A stretch of DNA of 53,658 nucleotides from Lachnospiraceae bacterium (GTDB taxonomy: Bacteria > Bacillota > Clostridia > Lachnospirales > Lachnospiraceae): contig JAETRI010000018.1 of assembly GCA_021770245.1 (NCBI GenBank), positions 1-53,658 on the forward strand. The letters run 5' to 3'. Of this stretch, positions 19,890 through 26,904 are shown piece by piece. Both the position numbers and the translations under genes were made by a program. Numbering within the stretch: position 1 is the first letter of the stretch; each line of letters opens with the position of its first letter. The notes beneath the pieces were generated by a model, which saw nothing but the letters and a program-made list of their open reading frames with translations, was not told the origin of the DNA and searched no databases.

Positions 19890-20546
19890 ATGGCAAAAAA
19901 CAAAGGGCAGAGGGAATCATTTATTACTAACTGGACAGAGGGGCAAAAATATGTGATTGACGATATTGAACATCAGAGTAAAGCATTGGTACCTATACAG
20001 ATTGATATAGGAAATTCAGTTGAAATTGTACAGGTGGATGGTGGTTTAATTACAGGCTTACCTGAAGGAGAGGTCATATGTGATAATCTGGTATATACAA
20101 TAAAAGATAGTAATATGGGATTAAATATTACTTGGATTATTGAGTTAAAAGGGACAAAAAATCCTAAAGAAGCAAAACATTCTATAAAACAGATTATAAG
20201 TAGTATACAATATTTTCAAGATCAGGTGGAATATCCGAAAGCATTCAAATATGTTAATAATAGAGACTATATATTTGCTGCCATTGCAGGCGCACCAGAT
20301 AAAACACTTCCGGTATTGAATAATGGGGATATAAAAGCGCTTTGTCAAAAGCTGATGGCGATTAGCATCAAAAGAAAAAGTGTGAAAGATATGTTTATGC
20401 TTTTTTGCTATATAAGACCAAATATTCAATGTAAAAAAGTAGAGGTAAGAGGGGATAAACCACCGTATAACATTTATTGTTATAAAAATCAGGGCGGATA
20501 CATACCATATCCTTCTGTGTTGATGAAGCTATTGGAGGATAAATAG
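19890..20546 (+). CDS. Unknown protein with PD-(D/E)XK-like motif
   Basis: A 218-residue protein not recognised as a named family. Residues 63-107 carry a pattern fitting a PD-(D/E)XK nuclease: Asp65 in VICDNLVY, then a strand IIELKG with Glu85-x-Lys87, followed by a helix with Gln101 and Gln107. It follows the AAA15 ATPase by 10 bases with AGGG upstream, so the two are surely co-expressed. In ATPase-effector defence pairs this position belongs to the effector, so DNA or RNA cleavage is a reasonable inference. A C-terminal Tyr/Pro-rich segment ends the protein. AT-rich. Confidence 0.6.
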   Translation: MAKNKGQRESFITNWTEGQKYVIDDIEHQSKALVPIQIDIGNSVEIVQVDGGLITGLPEGEVICDNLVYTIKDSNMGLNITWIIELKGTKNPKEAKHSIKQIISSIQYFQDQVEYPKAFKYVNNRDYIFAAIAGAPDKTLPVLNNGDIKALCQKLMAISIKRKSVKDMFMLFCYIRPNIQCKKVEVRGDKPPYNIYCYKNQGGYIPYPSVLMKLLEDK

Positions 20547-20731
20547 AATTATAGTTTGATGTATAGGTATATCATTATATGAATTGAGAATTAGATGTTA
20601 AAATATAGAAATTATGTAGTCATGAGGATAGACATGGATAAGGATGAATGCGCAATACAGATGCTGGATTCTTCGGGGCGGGTTTGGGGATAGGTTCTAC
20701 GATCATATTAAAATACAGGAGGAGGAAAGAT

Positions 20732-21490
20732 ATGGCAGTACGTACAAAGGGTAAGTGCAAATATTGCGGAAAGGAATACACGTTCAGCTATATGAACAGG
20801 CATCTGGCGGCTTGCGAAGAACGCCAGAAAAAATGCGCGGATGAGGCCGGCGGCAAAGAATGCGGATATTTTGAACTGGCTGTTTATCCTAAGTACACCA
20901 GAGACTACTGGCTGTACATAGAGGTAAAAGAGACAGCGACATTGAAGGATGTGGATCAGTTTTTGAGAGATATATGGGTAGAATGTTGTGAGCATTTGAG
21001 TGCGTTTACGATAGGCGGCATCAGCTATGAGGCTGTGCCGCAGGATGATTTTTTCTGGGGCGAACCCGCAAAAGGCATGAACTATAAATTGAAATCCGTG
21101 TTGGAAAAAGGAATGACTTTCGATTATGAATATGATTTCGGATCCACCACGGAACTTATGATAACGGTTGTAAATTATAGGATTAGGAACAGCAGGAAAG
21201 AGAAGTTAATCATCCTGTCCAGAAACAATCCGATGGAAATTCTGTGTGATGCATGCGGGAAGAAACCGGCGGCGTATGTGTGTACGGAATGCTTATACGA
21301 GGGAAGCGGGTATCTGTGTGAAGACTGTGCCAAGACTCACGAATGTGGAGAGGACATGCTTTTACCGGTCTGTAATTCACCACGGATGGGAGTCTGCGGC
21401 TATTGCGGAAGCGATATCTATCCGGATCAGTTTGTTCCGGATAGGGAGGATTGTAAAATCACACCGAAGGCTGCAGCCAAAAGAAAATAG
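20732..21490 (+). CDS. pRiA4b ORF-3-like protein with zinc-binding ends
   Basis: A 252-residue protein. An N-terminal zinc finger (Cys9-x2-Cys12-x11-His24-x3-Cys28) precedes a plasmid pRiA4b ORF-3-like domain (about 45-165), recognised by YEYDFGSTTELMITV. The C-terminal 80 residues hold many Cys/His pairs (CDACGK, CTECLY, CEDCAKTHEC, CGYCG), probably two more zinc sites. The function of the family is unknown; members often accompany mobile DNA. AGGAGGAGG lies ahead of ATG 20732. The 185 bases before it hold only a 19-codon ORF at 20635-20694. GC content is intermediate between the island and the host. Confidence 0.72.
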   Translation: MAVRTKGKCKYCGKEYTFSYMNRHLAACEERQKKCADEAGGKECGYFELAVYPKYTRDYWLYIEVKETATLKDVDQFLRDIWVECCEHLSAFTIGGISYEAVPQDDFFWGEPAKGMNYKLKSVLEKGMTFDYEYDFGSTTELMITVVNYRIRNSRKEKLIILSRNNPMEILCDACGKKPAAYVCTECLYEGSGYLCEDCAKTHECGEDMLLPVCNSPRMGVCGYCGSDIYPDQFVPDREDCKITPKAAAKRK

Positions 21491-21508
21491 AAAGGTATTA
21501 CTCGTAAG

Positions 21509-22513
21509 ATGGAAAAGAGACGGATCCTTCTCATTGGCACGGGAGGTACGATTGCCTCGGAAATGGGGGACAGCGGGCTGGAGCCGGAGCTGACAAGCAG
21601 GCAGCTGCTGCGATATGTTCCGGATATCTCCGGAATCTGTAAGGTGGACTGCGTACAGCTTTTTAGTTTGGACAGTACGAACATCCGCCCGGAACACTGG
21701 CTGCGTATTGCGAAGACGATACAGGAGTGTTATGGAAAGTACGACGGATTCGTGGTAAGCCATGGTACGGATACGATGGCATATACTGCGGCCGGCCTTA
21801 GTTATCTGATTCAGAACAGCATGAAACCGATTGTACTTACGGGAGCCCAGAAACCCATCGGATATGACACGACGGACAGTAAGCAGAATCTCAGAGACGC
21901 TTTTACGGTGGCCTCATCCGATATGTTTGGAGTGATGCTGGTCTTTAACGGTAAAATCATCATTGGAACCAGGGCCAGAAAGACGCACAGTAAAAGTTTT
22001 GAGGCTTTTTCCAGCATAAATTATCCGATTGTGGGGATGGTGCAGGACGGACGGATCATCCAATATATCAGACCGGAGAGAAGTGCGCCGGTCAGATTTT
22101 ATGAAGCGCTGGATCCCAAGGTGGCTTTGTTAAAGCTGGTACCGGGGATTGACTGCAAAGTTTCGGAATATCTTTTGGAACAAAGCAGTGCATTGATCAT
22201 TGAGAGCTTCGGCGTAGGCGGATTGCCGGTCTATGAAACAGGGAGCTTTTATGAACCGATAAAAAGGGGATTGGCTGCCGGCAAGACAGTGGTATTGACT
22301 ACGCAGGTGGAAAACGAGGGCAGCGATCTGTCCGTTTACCATGTGGGAAACAGTATCAAGCAGAATCTGCCGATATTGGAGGCTTATGACATGATAACCG
22401 AAGCGGTGGTGGCAAAATTGATGTGGATTTTGAGCATAACTACCGAGCGGGCGAAGGTGGCCGAACTGTTTTATACACCGGTTGCCTGCGATATTCTGTA
22501 TGCCTTTTCCTAA
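21509..22513 (+). CDS. ansA: L-asparaginase, type I
   Basis: A 334-residue cytoplasmic amidohydrolase converting L-asparagine to aspartate and ammonia. Both catalytic threonine motifs are present: LIGTGGTIASE near the N-terminus and VVSHGTDTMAYTA (about 83-95), with the Lys in TGAQKPIG. No signal peptide, so the cytoplasmic low-affinity type is likely. It starts 18 bases after the zinc-protein gene and may be co-transcribed with it. Confidence 0.93.
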   Translation: MEKRRILLIGTGGTIASEMGDSGLEPELTSRQLLRYVPDISGICKVDCVQLFSLDSTNIRPEHWLRIAKTIQECYGKYDGFVVSHGTDTMAYTAAGLSYLIQNSMKPIVLTGAQKPIGYDTTDSKQNLRDAFTVASSDMFGVMLVFNGKIIIGTRARKTHSKSFEAFSSINYPIVGMVQDGRIIQYIRPERSAPVRFYEALDPKVALLKLVPGIDCKVSEYLLEQSSALIIESFGVGGLPVYETGSFYEPIKRGLAAGKTVVLTTQVENEGSDLSVYHVGNSIKQNLPILEAYDMITEAVVAKLMWILSITTERAKVAELFYTPVACDILYAFS

Positions 22514-22645
22514 ACAGCTGCAATCTCTGCTTTTGTGGGGACGGTTCCGCTTTGTATGCAGGAATATTTTGCCGGACATAAAATGAGGTTATAAAAAATC
22601 GGACAGGATTGCCTATGCCAGACGCAGGAAGAAGGGGGAGGAACC

Positions 22646-23401
22646 ATGGACAAGCCCAGTATGATACTGTTTGATTACGGCGGAACGCTGCTCTATGAGC
22701 CGGGGGCCGATTTCCTAAACGGAGAACGGGAGGTGTTCCGGCATGTGGTCAGAAATCCCAGGAATCTCACGCCCGAGGAACTCAGCAGATTTGAAGGAAG
22801 CCTGTATGCCTCTAATGGCGCCTGCAGGGAGCTGGGCTACGAGGCGCACGAAATGCAGATGCTGCGGATGAAATATGAGTATAATGAAATAGAATTGGAT
22901 ATATCCTACGAGGAGGCGGAACGGATTCTGTGGAGCCATACTTCTCCCATGACGGAGAAGGCTCTGACTCCCTATGTGAGGCAGATGTTGTCTTTTCTGA
23001 AAGCGGAGGGAATACGCACCGGTGTGATAAGCAATATCGGCTGGTCCGGAAAAGCCCTGAGGGAACGGATTGACCGCCTCCTGCCGGATCATGCGTTTGA
23101 GTTTATCATCGCATCCAGCGAGTATGGAATACGCAAACCCAATCCCATGCTCTTCGAACTGGCTTTGAGAAAGGCCGGCCTGCCCGCGTCAGAGGTCTGG
23201 TACTGTGGAGATACCTTTGAAATGGATGTGGAGGGCGCCCACCGGGCGGGTATCTTTCCGGTTTATTATGTGGAGGTCCTGGAGAACGGGCCCGAACGGA
23301 CGCCTGCCGGTAAACGGGCGGATTATCCTTATCTAACGATCGGCAGCTGGAGGGAGCTGATCGGGCATATCGGGGGCGGGAAGAGCATATACATGTCTTA
23401 A
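22646..23401 (+). CDS. HAD-superfamily hydrolase
   Basis: A 251-residue Rossmann-like hydrolase. Motif I is LFDYGGTLL, motif II lies in GVISNIGWSG, motif III is the Lys in YGIRKPNPMLF and motif IV is WYCGDTFEMDVEGA. The residue two after the nucleophile Asp is Gly instead of the usual Asp acid/base, a variation seen in some HAD subgroups; activity may be altered. A helical cap sits between motifs I and II. GGGGGAGGAACC precedes the ATG. It is followed 24 bases later by spmB. Substrate unknown. Confidence 0.85.
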   Translation: MDKPSMILFDYGGTLLYEPGADFLNGEREVFRHVVRNPRNLTPEELSRFEGSLYASNGACRELGYEAHEMQMLRMKYEYNEIELDISYEEAERILWSHTSPMTEKALTPYVRQMLSFLKAEGIRTGVISNIGWSGKALRERIDRLLPDHAFEFIIASSEYGIRKPNPMLFELALRKAGLPASEVWYCGDTFEMDVEGAHRAGIFPVYYVEVLENGPERTPAGKRADYPYLTIGSWRELIGHIGGGKSIYMS

Positions 23402-23425
23402 TCCGAAACGTCGAGGCGGTCCGAG

Positions 23426-23959
23426 ATGACGAATGCCCTTGCGAATCTGTCCAATATCATCATTCCTGCGCTTATTTTCTATATCATAGGATACGGGATG
23501 ATTCACCACACGAACGTGTATGAGGATTTTGTGAAAGGCGCGGAGGACGGCTTCCGGACGGTCATCAACATTATGCCCACATTGATCGGGCTAATGATGG
23601 CCGTGGGGATCCTGCGCGCCTCGGGCTTCTTAACTTTTTTGGGAAATTTGTTGGGAACGCTCACGGAACCCCTGGGGCTGCCGGCCCCGGTGGTTCCGGT
23701 GATCATCGTCAAGCTTTTTTCCTCTTCGGCCGCCACGGGGCTGGTATTGGACATCTTTAAAAGGTATGGGACGGATTCTCTGATCGGGACGATGACTTCT
23801 ATTTTATTGTGTTGTACGGAGACCTGTTTCTATACGATGAGCGTGTACTTCATGGCAGCCAAGGTGACCAAGACCAGGTACACGCTCCCCGGGGCGCTTC
23901 TGTCCACCGCAGCAGGGGTGGCGGCCAGCATCCTTCTGGCCGGAATCATGGCTGGATGA
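23426..23959 (+). CDS. spmB: Spore maturation protein B
   Basis: A 177-residue membrane protein of the nucleoside-recognition domain family. Marks are IPALIFYIIGYGM, the segment GAEDGFRTVINIMPTLIGLM, and LFSSSAATGLVLDIFKRYGTDS. Partner of SpmA in spore core dehydration. Normally it directly follows spmA; here it begins 6.3 kb downstream. A convergent transporter gene ends 13 bases after it. Confidence 0.93.
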   Translation: MTNALANLSNIIIPALIFYIIGYGMIHHTNVYEDFVKGAEDGFRTVINIMPTLIGLMMAVGILRASGFLTFLGNLLGTLTEPLGLPAPVVPVIIVKLFSSSAATGLVLDIFKRYGTDSLIGTMTSILLCCTETCFYTMSVYFMAAKVTKTRYTLPGALLSTAAGVAASILLAGIMAG

Positions 23960-23972
23960 AGGGCCGCCGGAG

Positions 23973-25349
23973 TCACTTCGATGCAAATTTCTGAATATAT
24001 CCCATGACAAAGATGAACAGCACGATGGCGGGCAGCAGAAAGCTGACGTAAAACCGGGCCCACTTGGGGAACTTTACACCGGAACCGGCATCCGCCTCCG
24101 CGATAAACCGATCCCATCCCCATCCGTAACGGCTGGTGCAGAAAAGCAGGTATCCCAGGCTTCCCAAAGGCAGCAGGTTATTGGAGACAATGAAGTCCTC
24201 CAGATCCTGGATGGTGGAACCGGCTCCCAGGGGAGCGAAGGCTCCCCACAGATTAAAGCCCAGCACGCAGGGAAGGGATAGGAGGATGAGCGCGGCGAGA
24301 TTGACGCCCACCGCCTTTTTCCTTTGCCAGCCAAACAGATCTATGGAAAAACTGATGATATTTTCAAAGACTGCAATGATGGTGGACAAGGCGGCAAAGC
24401 TCATGAACAGGAAAAACAGCGTACCGAAGAGCCGTCCTCCGGCCATCTGATTGAAAATATTGGGCAGGGTTACGAATACCAGGCCGGGTCCCTCCCCGGG
24501 GTTCACCTGAAAAGCAAAGCAGGCCGGGAAGATGACCAATCCGGCCATGAAAGCCACCAGCGTGTCCAGGGCACAGATGCGGATGGACTCTCCGGTCAGA
24601 GTATGTTCTTTGGCAATATAGCTTCCGAAAATGGCCATGGCCCCGATCCCCAGGCTCAAGGTAAAGAATGCCTGTCCCATGGCGGCGAAAACCACTTCAA
24701 ACCAGCCGTATTCGGCGAATTTTCCGAAATCGGGAACCAGATAAAAAAGGAGGCCCTCCGCCGCACCCGGCAGGGTAATGCTGCGGATGCACAGGATAAG
24801 GAGGATGAGGAACAGGGAACCCATCATCACCTTGGTGATCCTCTCCACACCCTTCTGCAGGCCGAGGCTGCAGACCAGGAAGCCCAAAAACACGGTGACA
24901 ACCATCCAGAAAAGCATGGGGCCGGGTTTCGACAGGAGATCGTTGAAGACCCCGCCCACCTCATCCGGCGTGAGGCCTTTAAAATCCCCGCGCATGATTT
25001 TCCAAACATAGGCCAGCATCCAGCCGCCCACCGTGGTATAGAACATCATAAGAAGATAATTTCCCGCGATGGCGATAAGGGAAAGAAAGTGCCATTTACT
25101 TCCGGCCGGTTCCAGTACATGGAAGCTTCTGGCCGCGGAACGCTGGCTGGCCCGGCCCACGGAAAATTCCATGACCATGATGGGAAGGCCCAGTATGACC
25201 AGAAATAGAAGATAAACCAGCACGAAGGCGGCTCCGCCGTACTTGCCGGTGATATAGGGGAAGCGCCAGACATTGCCAAGCCCTACGGCGCAGCCGGCGG
25301 AGATCAGGATGAAGCCCAGCCGGGATGAAAAATTCTCTCTTTTTTCCAT
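23973..25349 (-). CDS. Sodium-dependent NSS-family transporter
   Basis: A 458-residue secondary transporter of the neurotransmitter:sodium symporter family (LeuT-like), importing an amino acid or amine with Na+. The TM1 signature AVGLGNVWRFPYITGKYGG is present near residue 20, and about 11-12 hydrophobic helices can be followed. The start ATG at 25349 is chosen because the family begins MEKRENFSSRLGF and GGAAGGATT is upstream; the longer frame runs into the repeat element at 25353-25415. The substrate is not evident. Confidence 0.92.
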   Translation of the reverse strand: MEKRENFSSRLGFILISAGCAVGLGNVWRFPYITGKYGGAAFVLVYLLFLVILGLPIMVMEFSVGRASQRSAARSFHVLEPAGSKWHFLSLIAIAGNYLLMMFYTTVGGWMLAYVWKIMRGDFKGLTPDEVGGVFNDLLSKPGPMLFWMVVTVFLGFLVCSLGLQKGVERITKVMMGSLFLILLILCIRSITLPGAAEGLLFYLVPDFGKFAEYGWFEVVFAAMGQAFFTLSLGIGAMAIFGSYIAKEHTLTGESIRICALDTLVAFMAGLVIFPACFAFQVNPGEGPGLVFVTLPNIFNQMAGGRLFGTLFFLFMSFAALSTIIAVFENIISFSIDLFGWQRKKAVGVNLAALILLSLPCVLGFNLWGAFAPLGAGSTIQDLEDFIVSNNLLPLGSLGYLLFCTSRYGWGWDRFIAEADAGSGVKFPKWARFYVSFLLPAIVLFIFVMGYIQKFASK

Positions 25350-25352
25350 AAT

Positions 25353-25415
25353 AATCCTTCCGTGCCGCGTCCTTCGCGGCAGCACATTTTGTGAATCAAT
25401 TTGGGCCGTCTGCGG
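25353..25415 (-). repeat. Family 1b element in front of NSS transporter
   Basis: Minus strand: GACGGCCCAAATTGATTCAC, a short link, then GCCGCGAAGGACGCGGC (25380-25364) and ACGGAAGGATTATT before the ATG. Same module order as 40530-40626, but without the middle GAAATCGC hairpin. The element's 3' end supplies the Shine-Dalgarno GGAAGGA. Confidence 0.8.
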
Positions 25416-25474
25416 CGTCTGCCGCAAAGGGGCCGGCCCCGGCAGAGCCGGCCGGGACGTGACGGCCCTTTTTC

Positions 25475-25503
25475 AGCTTATAAGAGAAAACGTTTTTCGT
25501 CAA
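25475..25503 (-). promoter_or_regulatory. Promoter of NSS transporter
   Basis: Minus strand: TTGACG (25503-25498), 17-base spacer, TAAGCT (25480-25475). Divergent from the Mrr-like gene's promoter. Confidence 0.6.
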
Positions 25504-25515
25504 TAGCCTTTTTTC

Positions 25516-25544
25516 TTGAGAAAGCCTCCGCCATGTGATAAGAT
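25516..25544 (+). promoter_or_regulatory. Promoter of Mrr-like gene
   Basis: TTGAGA (25516-25521), 17-base spacer, TAAGAT (25539-25544). The predicted transcript starts just before the family 1 hairpin at 25561. Confidence 0.7.
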
Positions 25545-25560
25545 AATTCGGTAAGACAAC

Positions 25561-25582
25561 GCCCGCTTAAGCGGGCAGGCGG
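25561..25582 (+). repeat. Family 1 hairpin in front of Mrr-like gene
   Basis: GCCCGC-TTAA-GCGGGC followed by AGGCGG and an ATG at 25585. That ATG opens a different frame from the Mrr-like gene, whose own site AGGTGAGG comes later, so this copy may create an upstream competing start. Confidence 0.8.
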
Positions 25583-25606
25583 ATATGAAACCAAATAGGT
25601 GTGAGG

Positions 25607-26077
25607 ATGGAAGGATTGTCGTTGGTACATGCGGCTCTGCTCGGCGGAGGCCTTCTCGCCATGGCGCTGACCGGATATCTGGCTTTCCGAAGCCGGAGGA
25701 AAAAGCGGGGAAGCGGCGAAATGGACGAGATGGAGGGGCATGAATTTGAATATTACTGCGCAAAGCTTCTGGAAGATGGCGGGTTTGACCAGGTGGAGGT
25801 AACCAAGAAAAGCGGCGATTACGGCGTGGATATCCTGGCGGAGAAGGACGGTGTTACCTATGCGATACAGTGCAAATGTTATCATTCTCCCATCGGTATT
25901 AAGGCGGTACAGGAAGCCTATGCGGGCCGGGATTATTACGACAGGATGGTGGGAGCGGTGATGACGAACCAGTATTTCACCTCCGCGGCGGCGGAGGCTG
26001 CCGGGAAGCTGAAGATCCTGCTGTGGGACCGGGACTATATGGAAAGCATGATGGAAGAGTCCGGACGGATGTTTTAA
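25607..26077 (+). CDS. Membrane-anchored Mrr-like restriction endonuclease-fold protein
   Basis: A 156-residue protein. One N-terminal membrane helix (about 5-26) is followed by a basic stretch (RSRRKKR) and an Mrr_cat-like domain of the PD-(D/E)XK fold (about 42-145). The catalytic pattern is visible as SGDYGVDILAEKDG...AIQCKCY (Asp, then Gln-x-Lys). Helix HEFEYYCAKLLEDGGF is typical of Mrr proteins. Mrr relatives cleave modified DNA, but single-helix membrane forms are widespread and mostly uncharacterised, so a defence role is only possible. Not linked to a methylase here. Confidence 0.85.
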   Translation: MEGLSLVHAALLGGGLLAMALTGYLAFRSRRKKRGSGEMDEMEGHEFEYYCAKLLEDGGFDQVEVTKKSGDYGVDILAEKDGVTYAIQCKCYHSPIGIKAVQEAYAGRDYYDRMVGAVMTNQYFTSAAAEAAGKLKILLWDRDYMESMMEESGRMF

Positions 26078-26180
26078 GAAGGAGATACAGACGCCGGCAG
26101 GATTCGAAGCAGGGTCTGCCGCAGGACGGCCGGGATTTTGGGGAAAAGGGATGGCATCGGCAGGAAAGGCGGAAAACGAT

Positions 26181-26882
26181 ATGGCTTTCGTGGAATTTAA
26201 AAAGGTGAAAAAAACCTACCATATGGGGGAAGTGGACATAGAAGCGCTACGGGACGTGAACTTCGAAATCGAGGAGGGGGAATTCTGTGTGATCGTGGGG
26301 GCCTCCGGCGCGGGAAAAACCACGATCCTGAACATTCTGGGAGGTATGGATACGCTGTCGGAAGGAAGGGTGATGCTGGACGGGAGGGAGATTTCTTCCT
26401 ATAATCAGAAGCAGCTTACCGCCTACCGGAGGTACGATATTGGATTCGTTTTTCAGTTTTATAACCTGATCCAAAACCTGACCACCCTGGAGAATGTGGA
26501 GCTGGCTTCCCAGATTTCCAGGGATCCTCTGGATGCGGCAGAGACGCTTCGGAAAGTGGGGCTTGGAGAACGGATGGGTAATTTCCCGGCGCAGCTGTCG
26601 GGCGGGGAACAGCAGCGGGTGGCCATCGCCCGGGCCCTGGCCAAGAATCCTAAGCTGCTGTTATGCGACGAGCCCACGGGAGCGCTGGATTACAACACGG
26701 GTAAAGCCGTTTTGAAGCTGCTGCAGGATACCTGCCGGGAAACGGGGATGACGGTAGTGGTGATTACTCACAACCAGGCGCTCACGGCCATGGCGGACCG
26801 GATTATCCGTGTGAAAAGCGGGACGGTGGGCGGCATGGAGCTGAATCGGGATATCGTACCGGTGGAAGAGATCGAATGGTAA
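26181..26882 (+). CDS. MacB/LolD-type ABC ATP-binding protein
   Basis: A 233-residue ATPase. Walker A is GASGAGKTT, the Q-loop lies in FVFQFYNLI, the signature is [15 protein letters not shown], Walker B is [12 protein letters not shown] and the H-loop is VITHN. This sequence type partners with FtsX-fold permeases; the partner follows 22 bases downstream. ATG 26181 (MAFVEFKKV) is preferred over an in-frame ATG at 26151, since GGAAAGGCGG lies upstream. The unit probably exports or extracts peptides, lipids or drugs. Confidence 0.92.
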   Translation: MAFVEFKKVKKTYHMGEVDIEALRDVNFEIEEGEFCVIVGASGAGKTTILNILGGMDTLSEGRVMLDGREISSYNQKQLTAYRRYDIGFVFQFYNLIQNLTTLENVELASQISRDPLDAAETLRKVGLGERMGNFPAQLSGGEQQRVAIARALAKNPKLLLCDEPTGALDYNTGKAVLKLLQDTCRETGMTVVVITHNQALTAMADRIIRVKSGTVGGMELNRDIVPVEEIEW

Positions 26883-26904
26883 TCGGCAACAGGAGAGCGC
26901 TGGC

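Noticed and set aside
24324-25208. A 294-codon forward frame opposite the NSS transporter
   Set aside because: The minus-strand frame encodes a full transporter with the GNVWRFPY signature; the forward product is low-complexity His/Gln/Gly-rich.
25607-26077. Mrr-like gene as part of a restriction-modification system
   Set aside because: No methyltransferase or specificity gene is adjacent, and the protein carries a membrane helix; only a fold-level call is justified.
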